Made by a program: the position numbers and the translations under genes. Shown in pieces: positions 1-11,690 of a stretch of DNA of 64,000 bases (the stretch's first letter is position 1; every line of letters starts with the position of its first letter). The stretch covers positions 7,247,501-7,311,500 of the forward strand of contig NZ_CP013949.1 in NCBI RefSeq assembly GCF_000296215.2, in the 5' to 3' direction. The DNA comes from Bradyrhizobium sp. CCGE-LA001 (GTDB lineage: Bacteria; Pseudomonadota; Alphaproteobacteria; Rhizobiales; Xanthobacteraceae). Below the pieces are notes generated by a model, which saw only the letters and a list, made by a program, of their open reading frames with translations, was not told the origin of the DNA and did not search any database.

Positions 1-689
1 TTACCCCAGACGTCGTAGATCGACACCGCCGAGGTGAGATTGCCGTGCGTCAGCATCGCGCCCTTGGGCAGGCCGGTGGTGCCGCCGGTATATTGCAGCA
101 GCGCGACGTCGTCGGCCCCGACGTTCGGCCATGCTGCGGGCACGGCCGCGCCCTCGACGAAGGTCTTGAAGGTGACGATGCGGGGATCGTTGGGGATCGC
201 GGCCTGCGGCGTGCCGACCTTGCCCCAATCATCGTCCTCGCAGACGACGAGGCGATCGATCAGGCCTTTCTCCAGGAATTTCAGCGCGGTCGGCAGCAGC
301 GCCTGGAGGTTCGAGGTGACGAGCAGCCGCGACCCTGAATCGGACACCTTGTGCGTCAGCGCGATCTCGCCGTCGAGCGGCGACAGATGCGCGACGCGGC
401 TGCCGGCCTTCAGCGCACCGAAGAAGTTGACGGGGTGATCCGGCGTGTTGCCGAGGAACAGCGCGACGGAGGAATCCCTGCCACAGCCGGCGCGCAGGAA
501 CGCCGCAGCCGCACGCTCGGCTCGCGCGGCGAGATCGGCGTAGGAAATCGGACGCTCCCGGAATTCCAGCGCGGTGCGCGGGCCGTACTCGGCGGCGGCC
601 TTCGACAACAGGTCCGGGAGCGTGCCCTGGACGATGGTGTCGCCCCAACGCACGCCCTCGGGATAAAACTGTTCGCCGGGATGGGTCAT
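1..689 (-). CDS. pimA: Acyl-CoA ligase, PimA-like (5' part only, runs off window)
   Basis: The minus-strand reading frame opens at an ATG (687-689) and stays open for 229 codons to the window edge, so the C-terminal half is missing. It translates as MTHPGEQFYPEGV and carries the AMP-binding P-loop of the ANL adenylating family, LQYTGGTTGLPKGAML, near residues 205-220. Such enzymes activate fatty or dicarboxylic acids with ATP and CoA. It lies 136 bp downstream of a PimF-like gene on the same strand, the order known for pimFA of Rhodopseudomonas palustris, where the operon degrades pimelate and other odd-chain dicarboxylates. The ligase family is clear; substrate and symbol rest on that synteny. 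Confidence 0.8.
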   Translation of the reverse strand, partial: MTHPGEQFYPEGVRWGDTIVQGTLPDLLSKAAAEYGPRTALEFRERPISYADLAARAERAAAAFLRAGCGRDSSVALFLGNTPDHPVNFFGALKAGSRVAHLSPLDGEIALTHKVSDSGSRLLVTSNLQALLPTALKFLEKGLIDRLVVCEDDDWGKVGTPQAAIPNDPRIVTFKTFVEGAAVPAAWPNVGADDVALLQYTGGTTGLPKGAMLTHGNLTSAVSIYDVWG

Positions 690-706
690 TCCTGCATCAC
701 AATCAG

Positions 707-806
707 TCGTCATTCCGGGGCGCGACGAAGTCGCGAGCCCGGAGGCCGCACGCTCTGAGGAGAAACGGATTCCGGGCCTGGCCCTTCGGGCCATCCCGGA
801 ATGACG
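707..806. repeat. Intergenic palindromic repeat (CGTCATTCCGGG family)
   Basis: The gap between the ligase and pimF is filled by an element whose ends are inverted copies: CGTCATTCCGGG at 708-719 and CCCGGAATGACG at 795-806. The interior has further short self-complementary GC-rich stretches. This is the style of the mobile palindromic elements scattered in Bradyrhizobium intergenic regions. It could form a large hairpin in the pimF-pimA transcript. Confidence 0.75.
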
Positions 807-825
807 TGCGGATAGACTACGGCCA

Positions 826-2922
<2,097 letters not shown>

Positions 2923-3052
2923 GGTGTCCCTCCTTGGTGGGCTATATGCTTTTGTCGATTTCGCGGTGCGGAATTTAATTCCGCATCTTGACGGCAGGGT
3001 TATTTTGAAGCACGGACGTTGTCAACGACTCCGCGCAAGAAGCAGATCAGGG

Positions 3053-3919
3053 ATGAAGCGTACAGGAAAGAAGACTGCGACCGATCGGAATTTCGTCGTC
3101 GCGCTTTCCCGCGGACTGGACGTATTGCGCGCATTCCACCCCAATGACGGCCTTCTCGGCAATCAAGAGATCGCGGCGCGGACGAATCTGCCTAAGCCGA
3201 CCGTGTCGCGGCTGACCTATACACTGACAAAGCTCGGTTATCTGACGCCGGTTCCACGCTTCGAGAAGTACCAGCTCACGCCCGCGGCGATGTCACTCGG
3301 CTACGCCGCACTCGCAAATCTCGGTGTTCGGCATTTGTCCGAACCGTTTCGCGAGGAAATGATGCGCGCGACCGGCGGCGCGGTCGCCGTCGGCGGCCGC
3401 GACCGTCACAGCATGATCTATTTCGGACAGAGCCGCGGCAGCGAGACCGTCGGCGTTCAACTTGACGTCGGCTCCCGCGTACCGATTGCAACCAGCGCGA
3501 TGGGCCGCGCCTATTTCTGGGCACTCGACGCCGACGATCGCGCGGAGCTCTCGCGTCTGCTGCGCGAGCATTACGGCAGCCGCTGGCCGAAGATGCGCGA
3601 TGGATTGGAACGTTCCGGCGAGACCGTGGCGAAGTACGGCTTTGCGATTTCGGTCGGCGACTGGCACGACGACATCGGCGCCGCCGGCGTCGCACTCAAG
3701 CTCAACGACGGAACTGGACCTTACGCATTTAACTGCGGCGCGCCCGCATTCCGTTTCACGGAAGAGCGTTTGATCAACGACATTGGACCGCGTCTGCTCG
3801 CGATGGTAAGGAACATCGAAGCGGCACTCGGGGGTCTGATGCCGCAATCAAAAAAAGAACCCAGCAAAAAGCTGAGATCAGGAGGAAGAGTTGCACGCGT
3901 GGCCGAGGGGATCAGATAG
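3053..3919 (+). CDS. IclR-family transcriptional regulator
   Basis: A 288-residue protein with an N-terminal winged helix (about 12-75: ALSRGLDVLRAF, then NQEIAARTNLPKPTVSRLTYTLTKLGYL) followed by the IclR effector-binding GAF-like domain with typical segments (PIATSAMGRAYFWAL; SVGDWHDDIGAAGVAL). The ATG at 3053 begins where family members usually start; longer in-frame extensions reach into the divergent promoter region and are not convincing. It is divergent from pimF and 66 bp upstream of a Liv transporter operon, so it could control either. Effector is unknown; aromatic or dicarboxylic acids are common in the family. Confidence 0.88.
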   Translation: MKRTGKKTATDRNFVVALSRGLDVLRAFHPNDGLLGNQEIAARTNLPKPTVSRLTYTLTKLGYLTPVPRFEKYQLTPAAMSLGYAALANLGVRHLSEPFREEMMRATGGAVAVGGRDRHSMIYFGQSRGSETVGVQLDVGSRVPIATSAMGRAYFWALDADDRAELSRLLREHYGSRWPKMRDGLERSGETVAKYGFAISVGDWHDDIGAAGVALKLNDGTGPYAFNCGAPAFRFTEERLINDIGPRLLAMVRNIEAALGGLMPQSKKEPSKKLRSGGRVARVAEGIR

Positions 3920-3985
3920 TCTTTGTCATCGCTGGGAGCGGTTTGCATCGCCCCTTTGCCCACTGAATCACGTGGGCGAGACGAG

Positions 3986-4783
3986 ATGACGCAGGCACAG
4001 CTCGCGCAGGGGACATCGCCCCTGCTCGCCGTTCGCGACGTCAGCGTCGTGTTCGGCGGCATCGTCGCGCTCAACGGCGTGTCCTTCGACATGCACAAGG
4101 GCCAGATCCTCGGATTGATCGGGCCAAACGGCGCCGGCAAGACAACGCTCTTCAATTGTCTCTCGCGGCTCTATCAGCCGTCGTCCGGCGACATCCTGAT
4201 GGAAGGCGTGAGCATCCTGACACGGGCGCCGCACCGGATCGCCGAGATCGGCATCGGCCGCACTTTCCAGAACGTCGCGCTGTTTCCGAACCTATCGGTG
4301 ATGGACAATGTCCGTGTCGGCGCGCATTCGAAGACCTCCAGCGACATCATCAGCGACTCCCTGAAGCTTGCCTGGGTCCGGCGCAGCGAGGCCAGCGTCA
4401 ACAAGAAGGTGCACGAGATCCTCGCTTATCTCGGCCTTGAGGACGTCGCCCACACCGTCGTGTCCGGCCTGCCCTTCGGCACACAGAAGCGGGTCGAGTT
4501 GGCGCGCGCTCTGGCAGCCGATCCGAAGATCCTGCTGCTCGACGAGCCGGCCGGCGGCCTCAACCACGAAGAAGTCTACGTACTCGGGGACCTCATTCGC
4601 CGCATCCGCGATGAGCGCCACATGACCGTGCTGCTGGTCGAGCACCACATGGGCCTCGTGATGTCGATCGCCGACCACGTCGTCGCGCTGAATTTCGGCA
4701 AGAAACTCGCGGAAGGCACGCCGGCTCAGGTGCAGGCCGATCCCGACGTCATCAAGGCCTATCTCGGGAGCAAGGATCAATGA
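3986..4783 (+). CDS. livG: Branched-chain amino acid-type ABC transporter ATP-binding protein LivG
   Basis: A 265-residue ATPase of the HAAT/Liv family. Walker A is GPNGAGKTT, the Q-loop region is GRTFQNVALFP, and Walker B is ILLLDEPAGGLN. The signature region reads LPFGTQKRVELARAL, the relaxed form typical of LivG. The ATG at 3986 follows GGGCGAGACGAG. Its stop overlaps the next start by four bases (ATGA), so translation of livG and livF is coupled. The ATPase dimerises with LivF at the cytoplasmic face of LivHM. Liv-type systems also import aromatic and short organic acids, so the amino-acid label is only a family name. Confidence 0.93.
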   Translation: MTQAQLAQGTSPLLAVRDVSVVFGGIVALNGVSFDMHKGQILGLIGPNGAGKTTLFNCLSRLYQPSSGDILMEGVSILTRAPHRIAEIGIGRTFQNVALFPNLSVMDNVRVGAHSKTSSDIISDSLKLAWVRRSEASVNKKVHEILAYLGLEDVAHTVVSGLPFGTQKRVELARALAADPKILLLDEPAGGLNHEEVYVLGDLIRRIRDERHMTVLLVEHHMGLVMSIADHVVALNFGKKLAEGTPAQVQADPDVIKAYLGSKDQ

Positions 4784-5493
4784 CGCAGCTGCTCAACGTC
4801 AAGGATCTGCGCGCCTATTATGGCCAGGTCCAGGCGCTCCACGGCCTGTCCTTCTCGCTCAACGAGGGCTCGCTCGTGACGCTGCTCGGCGCCAACGGCG
4901 CCGGCAAGACCACCACACTGCGCGCGATCTGCAACATGGTGCGCTCCACCGGCGACGTCGAGTTCGAAGGCAAGCCGCTGAACAACCGCTCCACCGAGAG
5001 CATCGTGAGATTCGGCATCGCCCACGTGCCGCAAGGCCGCGGCACCTTCACCAATATGACGGTGGAGGAGAATCTCCAGTTGGGGGCCATCACCCGCAAG
5101 GATCGCGCCGGCATCGTCTCCGACATCGAGCGCATGTATGCGCATTTTCCGGTCCTGAAGCAGCGCCACACCCAGCAGGCCGGCACGCTCTCCGGCGGCG
5201 AGCAGCAGATGCTCGCGGTCGCGCGCGCGTTGATGCTGCGGCCGCGCCTGATGCTGCTGGACGAGCCGTCCTTCGGCCTCGCGCCGCTGGTGGTGCGTGA
5301 CCTGTTCGGCATCCTCGGCAAGATCAACCGCGAGGACAAGGTGTCGATCCTCGTGGTCGAGCAGAACGCGCAACTCGCGCTCGAACTCGCCGACCAGGCT
5401 TATGTGATCGAGACGGGCCGTATCGTGATGTCCGGCAAAGCCAAGGACATCGCGAACAACGAAGAAATCCGCAAATCCTATCTGGGTTACTGA
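4780..5493 (+). CDS. livF: Liv-type ABC transporter ATP-binding protein LivF
   Basis: A 237-residue ATPase with Walker A GANGAGKTT, signature LSGGEQQMLAVARAL and Walker B LMLLDEPSFGLAP, the standard LivF pattern. It starts inside the livG stop codon (ATGA overlap) and ends 13 bp before livH, so it sits in the middle of an uninterrupted operon. It pairs with LivG to power the LivHM channel. Confidence 0.93.
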   Translation: MTQLLNVKDLRAYYGQVQALHGLSFSLNEGSLVTLLGANGAGKTTTLRAICNMVRSTGDVEFEGKPLNNRSTESIVRFGIAHVPQGRGTFTNMTVEENLQLGAITRKDRAGIVSDIERMYAHFPVLKQRHTQQAGTLSGGEQQMLAVARALMLRPRLMLLDEPSFGLAPLVVRDLFGILGKINREDKVSILVVEQNAQLALELADQAYVIETGRIVMSGKAKDIANNEEIRKSYLGY

Positions 5494-5506
5494 GGGAGCC
5501 GGGACA

Positions 5507-6385
5507 ATGGAGCTGTTCACCAACCAGGTCCTGGCCGGCATCGCCACGGGCGCGATCTATGCCTGCATGGCCTTGGCCGTCGTCATGATCTACCAAGCCA
5601 TCGATCATCTCAACTTCGCGCAAGGCGAGATGGCGATGTTCTCGACCTTCATCTCCTGGCAGTTGATGCAGTGGGGCGTGTCCTACTGGGCCGCCTTCCT
5701 GATCACGCTGGCATTTTCCTTCGTCGCGGGCATCGCGATCGAGCGCATCCTGTTCAAGCCGCTCGCGAAAGCACCGGTGCTGACCAACGTCGCCGGCTTC
5801 ATCGCGCTGTTTGCGATCATCAACTCCTCGGCCGGCCTGATCTGGGACTTCACGATCAAGCAATATCCGACCCCGTTCGGCTCCGCACCGTTCCTCGGCA
5901 GCCAGCTGATCTCCACCCACCAGGCCGGCATGATCGGCGTCACGATAGCGCTGCTGCTCGCGCTGTATTTCTTCTTCCAGTACACGCGGATCGGTCTTGC
6001 GATGCGCGCGGCCGCCTCGGTGCCTGAATCGGCCCGCCTCGTCGGCATCAACACGAGCTGGATGATCGCGCTCGGCTGGGGCATGGCAACCGCGATCGGC
6101 TCGATCGCCGGCATGCTGATCGCTCCGGTTGTTTTCCTCGAGCCCAACATGATGGGCGGCGTGCTGATCTACGGCTTCGCCGCCGCGGTGCTCGGCGGTC
6201 TGTCGAGCCCGTTCGGCGCCGTGGTCGGCGGCTTCCTGGTCGGCGTGTTCGAGAACCTCGCCGGCACCTACATCCCCGGCGTCGGCAACGAACTGAAGCT
6301 CCCGATCGCGCTCGCGCTGATCATCTCCGTCCTGGTCGTCAAACCCGCTGGCCTGTTCGGCCGGCCAATCGTCAAGCGAGTTTGA
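5507..6385 (+). CDS. livH: Liv-type ABC transporter permease LivH
   Basis: A 292-residue integral inner-membrane permease with about eight hydrophobic segments. The N-terminus (QVLAGIATGAIYACMALAVVMIYQAIDHLNFAQGE) is the classic LivH opening, and the YGFAAAVLGGLSSPFGAVVGGFLVG loop is the ATPase-contacting EAA-like region. GGGAGCCGG lies in front of the ATG. It forms the translocation path with LivM. Confidence 0.93.
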   Translation: MELFTNQVLAGIATGAIYACMALAVVMIYQAIDHLNFAQGEMAMFSTFISWQLMQWGVSYWAAFLITLAFSFVAGIAIERILFKPLAKAPVLTNVAGFIALFAIINSSAGLIWDFTIKQYPTPFGSAPFLGSQLISTHQAGMIGVTIALLLALYFFFQYTRIGLAMRAAASVPESARLVGINTSWMIALGWGMATAIGSIAGMLIAPVVFLEPNMMGGVLIYGFAAAVLGGLSSPFGAVVGGFLVGVFENLAGTYIPGVGNELKLPIALALIISVLVVKPAGLFGRPIVKRV

Positions 6386-6387
6386 TC

Positions 6388-7407
6388 ATGAGCGCAGCAG
6401 AAGAAGTCGTCACCGAAGGCCACGAGGCGGTCGAGGCGGTCCCGAAGCGGGCCATGACGCTGGGCACCGGCACCTCGCTGGTGGTGCTGGCGGCGTTGTT
6501 GGTCGTGCCGTTGTTTGTCAAGAACTTCATCATCTTCCAGATGACGATGCTCCTGATCTACGGGCTCGCGGTGCTGGCGCTGAACATCCTGACCGGCGGT
6601 TCCGGCCAGTTCTCGCTCGGCCAGAGCGCATTCTACGCCGTCGGCGCCTATACCTCGGCGGTGCTGATGGAGCATGCCAACGTCAACTATGCGCTGACCA
6701 TCCCGATTTCCGCAGCGATCTGCTTCGGGTTCGGCTACCTGTTCGGAAAGCCGGCGCTGCGGCTGTCGGGCATCTATCTCGCGCTCGCGACCTTCGCACT
6801 CGCCACCGCAATGCCGCAGCTGCTCAAGCTGAACTTCCTCGAGCACTGGACCGGCGGCGTGCAGGGCCTCGTCGTCACCAAGCCGGACGCGCCGTTCGGC
6901 CTGCCGATGTCGCAGGACATGTGGCTGTACTATTTCACGCTCATCGTGACGATCGCGATCTACATCTTCTCGGTGAACCTGCTGCGCTCCCGCTCGGGCC
7001 GCGCCTTCATGGCGATCCGCGACAACGAGATCGCGGCCTCCTCGATGGGCGTCAATGTCGCGCTCTACAAGACACTGGCCTTCGGCGTGTCCGCGGGCAT
7101 CACCGGCGTCGCCGGCTCGCTCGGCGCCATCGCCGTGCAATTCGTCGCGCCCGACAGCTACACCATCACGCTCGCGATCTCGCTGTTCCTCGGCATGGTC
7201 GTCGGCGGCGTCGGCTGGCTGCCCGGCTCGTTCGTCGGCGCGGCCTTCATCATTTTCGTGCCGAACATGGCGGAGAGCATCTCAAAGGGCCTCTCCGGCG
7301 CCGTGTTCGGCGTCCTCCTGTTCCTCGTCATCTACCTGGTGCCGCATGGCGCACGGCAGATCGCGATCCTGGGCCAGCAACTCGCCGGCAAGATCAGGAA
7401 GAACTGA
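6388..7407 (+). CDS. livM: Liv-type ABC transporter permease LivM
   Basis: A 339-residue permease with a charged cytoplasmic N-terminus (about 25 residues), then eight or so membrane segments. The SGGSGQFSLGQSAFYAVGAYTSA-like region near residue 70 is the LivM family hallmark, and the loop VVGGVGWLPGSFVGAAFI is the coupling region. The ATG at 6388 is preferred; a TTG six bases upstream overlaps the livH stop and is possible. It is the last membrane gene before the block of solute-binding proteins. Confidence 0.92.
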   Translation: MSAAEEVVTEGHEAVEAVPKRAMTLGTGTSLVVLAALLVVPLFVKNFIIFQMTMLLIYGLAVLALNILTGGSGQFSLGQSAFYAVGAYTSAVLMEHANVNYALTIPISAAICFGFGYLFGKPALRLSGIYLALATFALATAMPQLLKLNFLEHWTGGVQGLVVTKPDAPFGLPMSQDMWLYYFTLIVTIAIYIFSVNLLRSRSGRAFMAIRDNEIAASSMGVNVALYKTLAFGVSAGITGVAGSLGAIAVQFVAPDSYTITLAISLFLGMVVGGVGWLPGSFVGAAFIIFVPNMAESISKGLSGAVFGVLLFLVIYLVPHGARQIAILGQQLAGKIRKN

Positions 7408-7446
7408 AGACTCTCATCCAGGCGTTCATTGAAGAAGGAGATCGAA

Positions 7447-8682
7447 TTGCTTTTTGGAAGAACACTGCGAGCCGCCGCGCTGGTCACGGCAACGGCGGCC
7501 ATTTCCCTCACCTCCGGCGCTGCACTCGCCCAAAAGAAGTACGACACCGGCGCGTCCGATACCGAGATCAAGATCGGCAACATCATGCCGTACAGCGGTC
7601 CGGCGTCGGCCTATGGCATCATCGGCAAGACCGAAGAAGCCTACTTCCGGATGATCAACGACAAGGGCGGCATCAACGGCCGCAAGATCAACTTCGTTAG
7701 CTATGACGACGGCTATTCGCCGCCGAAGGCCGTCGAGCAGGTGCGCAAGCTGGTCGAGAGCGACGAGGTGCTGGTGGTGTTCAACCCACTCGGCACGCCC
7801 TCGAACACGGCAATCCAGAAGTACCTGAACGCCAAGAAGATCCCGCAGCTCTTCGTCGCCACCGGCGCCACCAAGTGGAACGACCCGAAGAACTTCCCCT
7901 GGACCATGGGCTGGCAGCCCTCCTACCAGAGCGAAGCGCAGATCTACGCGAAATGGCTGATGAAGGAGAAGCCCGACGCCAAGGTCGCGATCCTCTACCA
8001 GAACGACGATTTCGGCAAAGACTACCTCAAGGGCACCAAGGACGGCCTCGGCGCCAAGGCCTCGTCCATGATCATTATGGAGGAGAGCTACGAGGTGTCC
8101 GAGCCGTCGATCGACGGCCACATCGTCAAGATCAAGGCCGCCAATCCCGACGTGCTCTTGATCTACACCACGCCGAAGTTCGCGGCCCAGACCATCAAAA
8201 AGACCGCCGAGCTCAGCTGGAAGCCGCTCCAGATCCTCACCAACGTGTCGATCTCGGTCGGCAGCGTGATGAAGCCGGCCGGCTTCGAGAACGCGCAGGG
8301 CGTGCTGTCGGCGGCCTATGCCAAGGACTCCACGGATCCGCAATGGGCCAACGACCCCGGCATGAAGAAGTGGAATGAGTTCGTCGACAAGTACATGCCT
8401 GGCGCCGACAAATCGGACACCAGCATGGTCTACGGCTATGGCGCCGCCTCGACCCTCGCCAAGGTGCTGGAGATGTGCGGCGACGATCTCACCCGCGCCA
8501 ACATCATGAAGCAGGCCGCCGCATTGAAGGACTTCGCTCCGGACACCCTGCTGCCCGGCGTCAAGATCAACACCAGTGCCACCGATTTCGCTCCGATCGC
8601 GCAGCTCCAGATGATGCGTTTCAAGGGCGAGAAGTGGGAACTGTTCGGCGAGATCATCAGCGGCGACGTCGCCTCCGAGTGA
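7447..8682 (+). CDS. livK: Liv-type solute-binding protein, copy 1 of 4
   Basis: A 411-residue periplasmic binding protein (peripla_BP_6 type). A Sec signal peptide ends at about residue 29 (GAALA-QKKYD). The mature part opens with DTEIKIGNIMPYSGPAS, as in HAAT binding proteins. Start is assigned to TTG at 7447, six bases after AAGGAG; a TTG at 7429 would place the ribosome site inside the gene. It lies 39 bp after livM and is closed by a terminator at 8710. The three next genes are paralogues with nearly the same mature N-terminus. Confidence 0.92.
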   Translation: MLFGRTLRAAALVTATAAISLTSGAALAQKKYDTGASDTEIKIGNIMPYSGPASAYGIIGKTEEAYFRMINDKGGINGRKINFVSYDDGYSPPKAVEQVRKLVESDEVLVVFNPLGTPSNTAIQKYLNAKKIPQLFVATGATKWNDPKNFPWTMGWQPSYQSEAQIYAKWLMKEKPDAKVAILYQNDDFGKDYLKGTKDGLGAKASSMIIMEESYEVSEPSIDGHIVKIKAANPDVLLIYTTPKFAAQTIKKTAELSWKPLQILTNVSISVGSVMKPAGFENAQGVLSAAYAKDSTDPQWANDPGMKKWNEFVDKYMPGADKSDTSMVYGYGAASTLAKVLEMCGDDLTRANIMKQAAALKDFAPDTLLPGVKINTSATDFAPIAQLQMMRFKGEKWELFGEIISGDVASE

Positions 8683-8709
8683 ACCGCTGACGCAACAATT
8701 CGAGCTGAC

Positions 8710-8740
8710 AAGCCCCCGCGGGCGACCGCGGGGGCTTTTT
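8710..8740 (+). terminator. Rho-independent terminator after binding-protein gene 1
   Basis: The inverted repeat AGCCCCCGCGG / CCGCGGGGGCT with a short GCGA loop is followed by five T residues. It separates the livGFHM-SBP1 operon from the second binding-protein gene. Confidence 0.88.
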
Positions 8741-8801
8741 GTTGACGGCCGGCGTCAATCTTGTTCAATGCGGCGCCGATCCAGCCCGGGGTAGGAGAAC
8801 T

Positions 8802-10028
8802 ATGATCGCCGTTCGATTTCAGGTTGCGACCTTCTCGGCCGCATTCGCGTTGTGCACTGCGATGAGCGGCGGGGCACTGGCGCAAAAGAAATACGATACC
8901 GGCGCCTCCGACACCGAGATCAAGATCGGCAACATCATGCCCTATAGCGGCCCCGCCTCCGCCTATGCCGCCATCGGCAAGACCGAGGAGGCCTATTTCA
9001 ACAAGATCAATGCCGAGGGCGGCATCAACGGCCGCAAGATCAGGTTCATCTCCTATGACGACGCCTACTCGCCGCCGAAAACGGTGGAGCAGGCGCGCAA
9101 GCTGGTCGAGAGCGACGGCGTGCTTTTGATCTTCGGCTCGCTCGGAACCTCCACCAACAATGCAATCCGCAGATACATGAACGAGAAGAAGGTGCCGCAA
9201 TTGTTCGTGGCGAGCGGCGCCTCGAAGTGGAACGACCCGAAGAACTTCCCCTGGACCATGGGCTGGCAGCCGAGCTACGTCAGCGAGGCGCGCATCTACG
9301 CCAAGTACATCATGAAGGAGAAGCCGGACGGCAAGATCGGCGTGCTCTACCAGAACGACGATTTTGGCAAGGACTATCTGAAGGGACTGAAGGAGGGCCT
9401 TGGCCCGAAGGCCTCGATGATCGTGCGGGAAGAAGGCTACGACACCTCCGAGCCGGCGATCGACGAGCGGGTTGTGAAGCTGAAGTCCACGGGCGCCGAT
9501 ATCTTCATCAGCATTAGCAGCCCGAAATTCGCCGCGCAGGGGATCAAGAAGGCGGCGGAGATCAACTGGCATCCGATCCAGATCATCTCCAACGTGTCGG
9601 CTTCGGTCGGCGGCGTGCTGGAGCCGGCCGGCCTCGAGGTCTCGCAAGGCGTGCTGTCGGCGAGCTACGCCAAGGACGGCTCCGACCCGCAATGGAACGC
9701 CGACGACGGCATGAAGAAGTTCTACAATTTCCTCGCGCAGTACGAGCCAAAGGCCAACAAGCTCGATGCCGGCGTGGTGTTCGGCTATGCGGCAGCGCAG
9801 ACGATGGTGAAGGTGCTGCAGATGTGCGGCGACGATCTCACCCGCGAGAACATCATGAGGCAGGCCGCCTCCTTGAAGGATTTCGAACCCGATACGCTCT
9901 TGCCCGGGATCAAGATCAACACCGCGCCGGACGATTTCGCGCCGATCAAGCAGCTGCAGATGATGCGCTTCAAGGGCAAGAAGTGGGAGCTGTTCGGCGA
10001 TGTGATCTCGAGCGAGCTTGGCCACTGA
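8802..10028 (+). CDS. livK: Liv-type solute-binding protein, copy 2 of 4
   Basis: A 408-residue paralogue of the preceding gene. The signal peptide ends at about residue 27 (GGALA-QKKYD) and the mature protein again begins with the DTEIKIGNIMPYSGPAS stretch. GTAGGAG precedes the ATG at 8802. Differences cluster in ligand-cleft regions: for example FGSLGTSTNNAIRRYM, where the other copies read FN.LGTP.N.AIQKY, and ISISSPKFAAQ where they read TTPKFAAQ. This hints at an altered ligand. It stands between a terminator upstream and a 252 bp gap downstream and so may have its own promoter. Confidence 0.91.
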   Translation: MIAVRFQVATFSAAFALCTAMSGGALAQKKYDTGASDTEIKIGNIMPYSGPASAYAAIGKTEEAYFNKINAEGGINGRKIRFISYDDAYSPPKTVEQARKLVESDGVLLIFGSLGTSTNNAIRRYMNEKKVPQLFVASGASKWNDPKNFPWTMGWQPSYVSEARIYAKYIMKEKPDGKIGVLYQNDDFGKDYLKGLKEGLGPKASMIVREEGYDTSEPAIDERVVKLKSTGADIFISISSPKFAAQGIKKAAEINWHPIQIISNVSASVGGVLEPAGLEVSQGVLSASYAKDGSDPQWNADDGMKKFYNFLAQYEPKANKLDAGVVFGYAAAQTMVKVLQMCGDDLTRENIMRQAASLKDFEPDTLLPGIKINTAPDDFAPIKQLQMMRFKGKKWELFGDVISSELGH

Positions 10029-10280
10029 GCGTCGCGCAATTAAAGATCGCGCTGCTATACGTCGACAACTTAAGCGCAATTGATTAACGGCGCGCGGAAT
10101 CTCACGAGCCGGAATATTCCCCGCGGCCTCAAATCATTTGCACGTCCTTCGCCGGTGACCCAGGCGCGCTTTTTCTTGCTGGCCGCGATTTATGGGTATT
10201 GAATGTGCGACGGAGCGGCGCGCAACGACCGCTCCCAATCAAGAACAATCGACACATTCAACCGACCCAGGGAGAGCGAG
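10029..10280. other. Intergenic gap between binding-protein genes 2 and 3
   Basis: This 252 bp region has no convincing gene or strong terminator. It contains AT-richer stretches near 10060-10130 that could hold a promoter for the third binding-protein gene, but no clear -35/-10 pair is assignable by eye. Confidence 0.4.
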
Positions 10281-11510
10281 ATGCCTGCAATGCACGTGCG
10301 GTTGGCAGCTTTTTCGGCTGCCTTCCTGATGGCTACCACCTTGTCCACGGCAGCATCGGCACAGAAGAAATACGACACCGGCGCGTCCGACACCGAGATC
10401 AAGATCGGCAACATCATGCCCTACAGCGGACCGGCCTCCTCTTACGGCGTGATCGGCAAGACCGAGGAGGCCTATTTCCGCAAGATCAACGCGGAAGGCG
10501 GCATCAACGGTCGCAAGATCAGCTTCGTCTCCTATGACGACGCCTATTCCCCGCCGAAGACGGTGGAGCAGGCGCGCAAGCTGGTCGAGAGCGACGAAGT
10601 CCTGCTGATCTTTAATTCGCTCGGAACGCCGCCGAACTCGGCGATCCAGAAATACATGAACCAGAAGAAGGTGCCGCAGCTGTTCGTCGCCACCGGCGCT
10701 ACCAAATGGAACGATCCGCAAGCTTTCCCGTGGACCATGGGCTGGCAGCCGAACTACCAAAGCGAGACCGTCATCTATGCCAAGTACATCCTGAAGAACA
10801 AGCCGGACGCCAAGATCGCGGTGCTCTATCAGAACGACGATTACGGCAAGGACTATCTGAAGGGCTTCAAGGACGGGCTCGGCGCCAAAGCGGCCTCGAT
10901 GATCGTTATCGAGGACACCTATGAGGTCTCCGAGCCGACCATCGACTCGCACATCGTGAGACTGAAGGCCTCGGGCGCCGACGTCTTCATGAACATCACC
11001 ACGCCGAAATTCGCGGCGCAAGCGATCAAGAAGAATGCCGAGCTCGGCTGGAAGCCGCTGCACTTCCTCAACAACGTCTCGAACTCGATCGGCAGCGTGA
11101 TCAAGCCGGCCGGCTTCGAGAATGCGCAGGACGTCATCTCGTCGCAGTATTTCAAGGATCCCACCGACGCGCAATGGAAGAGCGACCCTGCGATGATTGG
11201 CTGGAACGAGTTCCTGGACAAGTACTATCCGGAAGCGAACCGCGCCGATGCCGCGGTGATGTACGGCTACATCGTGGCCCAGGGCCTTGTCCACGTGCTC
11301 AAGGCCTGCGGCGACAATCTGACCCGCGAGAACGTCATGAAACAGGCCGCCAGCATCAAGGATTACGAGCCGGGCGGCCTGTTGCCGGGCATCAAGGTAA
11401 ACACCTCGGCGACCGATTTCGCCCCGCTCTCGCAGCTGCAGCTGATGCGCTTCAAGGGCGAGCATTGGGAGCGATTTGGCGACATCCTGAGCGGCGACGT
11501 CGGCGGCTGA
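10281..11510 (+). CDS. livK: Liv-type solute-binding protein, copy 3 of 4
   Basis: A 409-residue paralogue. The ATG at 10281 follows GGGAGAGCGAG; the signal peptide MPAMHVRLAAFSAAFLMA is cleaved at about residue 30 (ASA-QKKYD). The mature sequence is closest by eye to copy 4, sharing NSLGTPPNSAIQKYMN, NYQSET.IYAKYILK and NDDYGKDYLKG. It is followed by its own terminator at 11561. It belongs to the same binding-protein array fed by one LivGFHM set. Confidence 0.91.
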   Translation: MPAMHVRLAAFSAAFLMATTLSTAASAQKKYDTGASDTEIKIGNIMPYSGPASSYGVIGKTEEAYFRKINAEGGINGRKISFVSYDDAYSPPKTVEQARKLVESDEVLLIFNSLGTPPNSAIQKYMNQKKVPQLFVATGATKWNDPQAFPWTMGWQPNYQSETVIYAKYILKNKPDAKIAVLYQNDDYGKDYLKGFKDGLGAKAASMIVIEDTYEVSEPTIDSHIVRLKASGADVFMNITTPKFAAQAIKKNAELGWKPLHFLNNVSNSIGSVIKPAGFENAQDVISSQYFKDPTDAQWKSDPAMIGWNEFLDKYYPEANRADAAVMYGYIVAQGLVHVLKACGDNLTRENVMKQAASIKDYEPGGLLPGIKVNTSATDFAPLSQLQLMRFKGEHWERFGDILSGDVGG

Positions 11511-11560
11511 ACGTTAACCAGTCGCCGAACGTGTGACCAAAAATCGACTAAAGACGCAGC

Positions 11561-11589
11561 CCCTGCGGCTCTGCCGCAGGGTCTTTTCC
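11561..11589 (+). terminator. Rho-independent terminator after binding-protein gene 3
   Basis: Stem CCCTGCGG (11561-11568) pairs with CCGCAGGG (11574-11581), followed by TCTTTTCC. It lies 50 bp after the stop codon. Confidence 0.82.
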
Positions 11590-11690
11590 TTGAAGCCCTC
11601 GGGCAAATCGTATTGAATTGCGACGCGTCGCCAAAAACAATCAAGCCAAGAAAAGGACGCGCACACATCAAGAAAAACAGGGAGATTGGA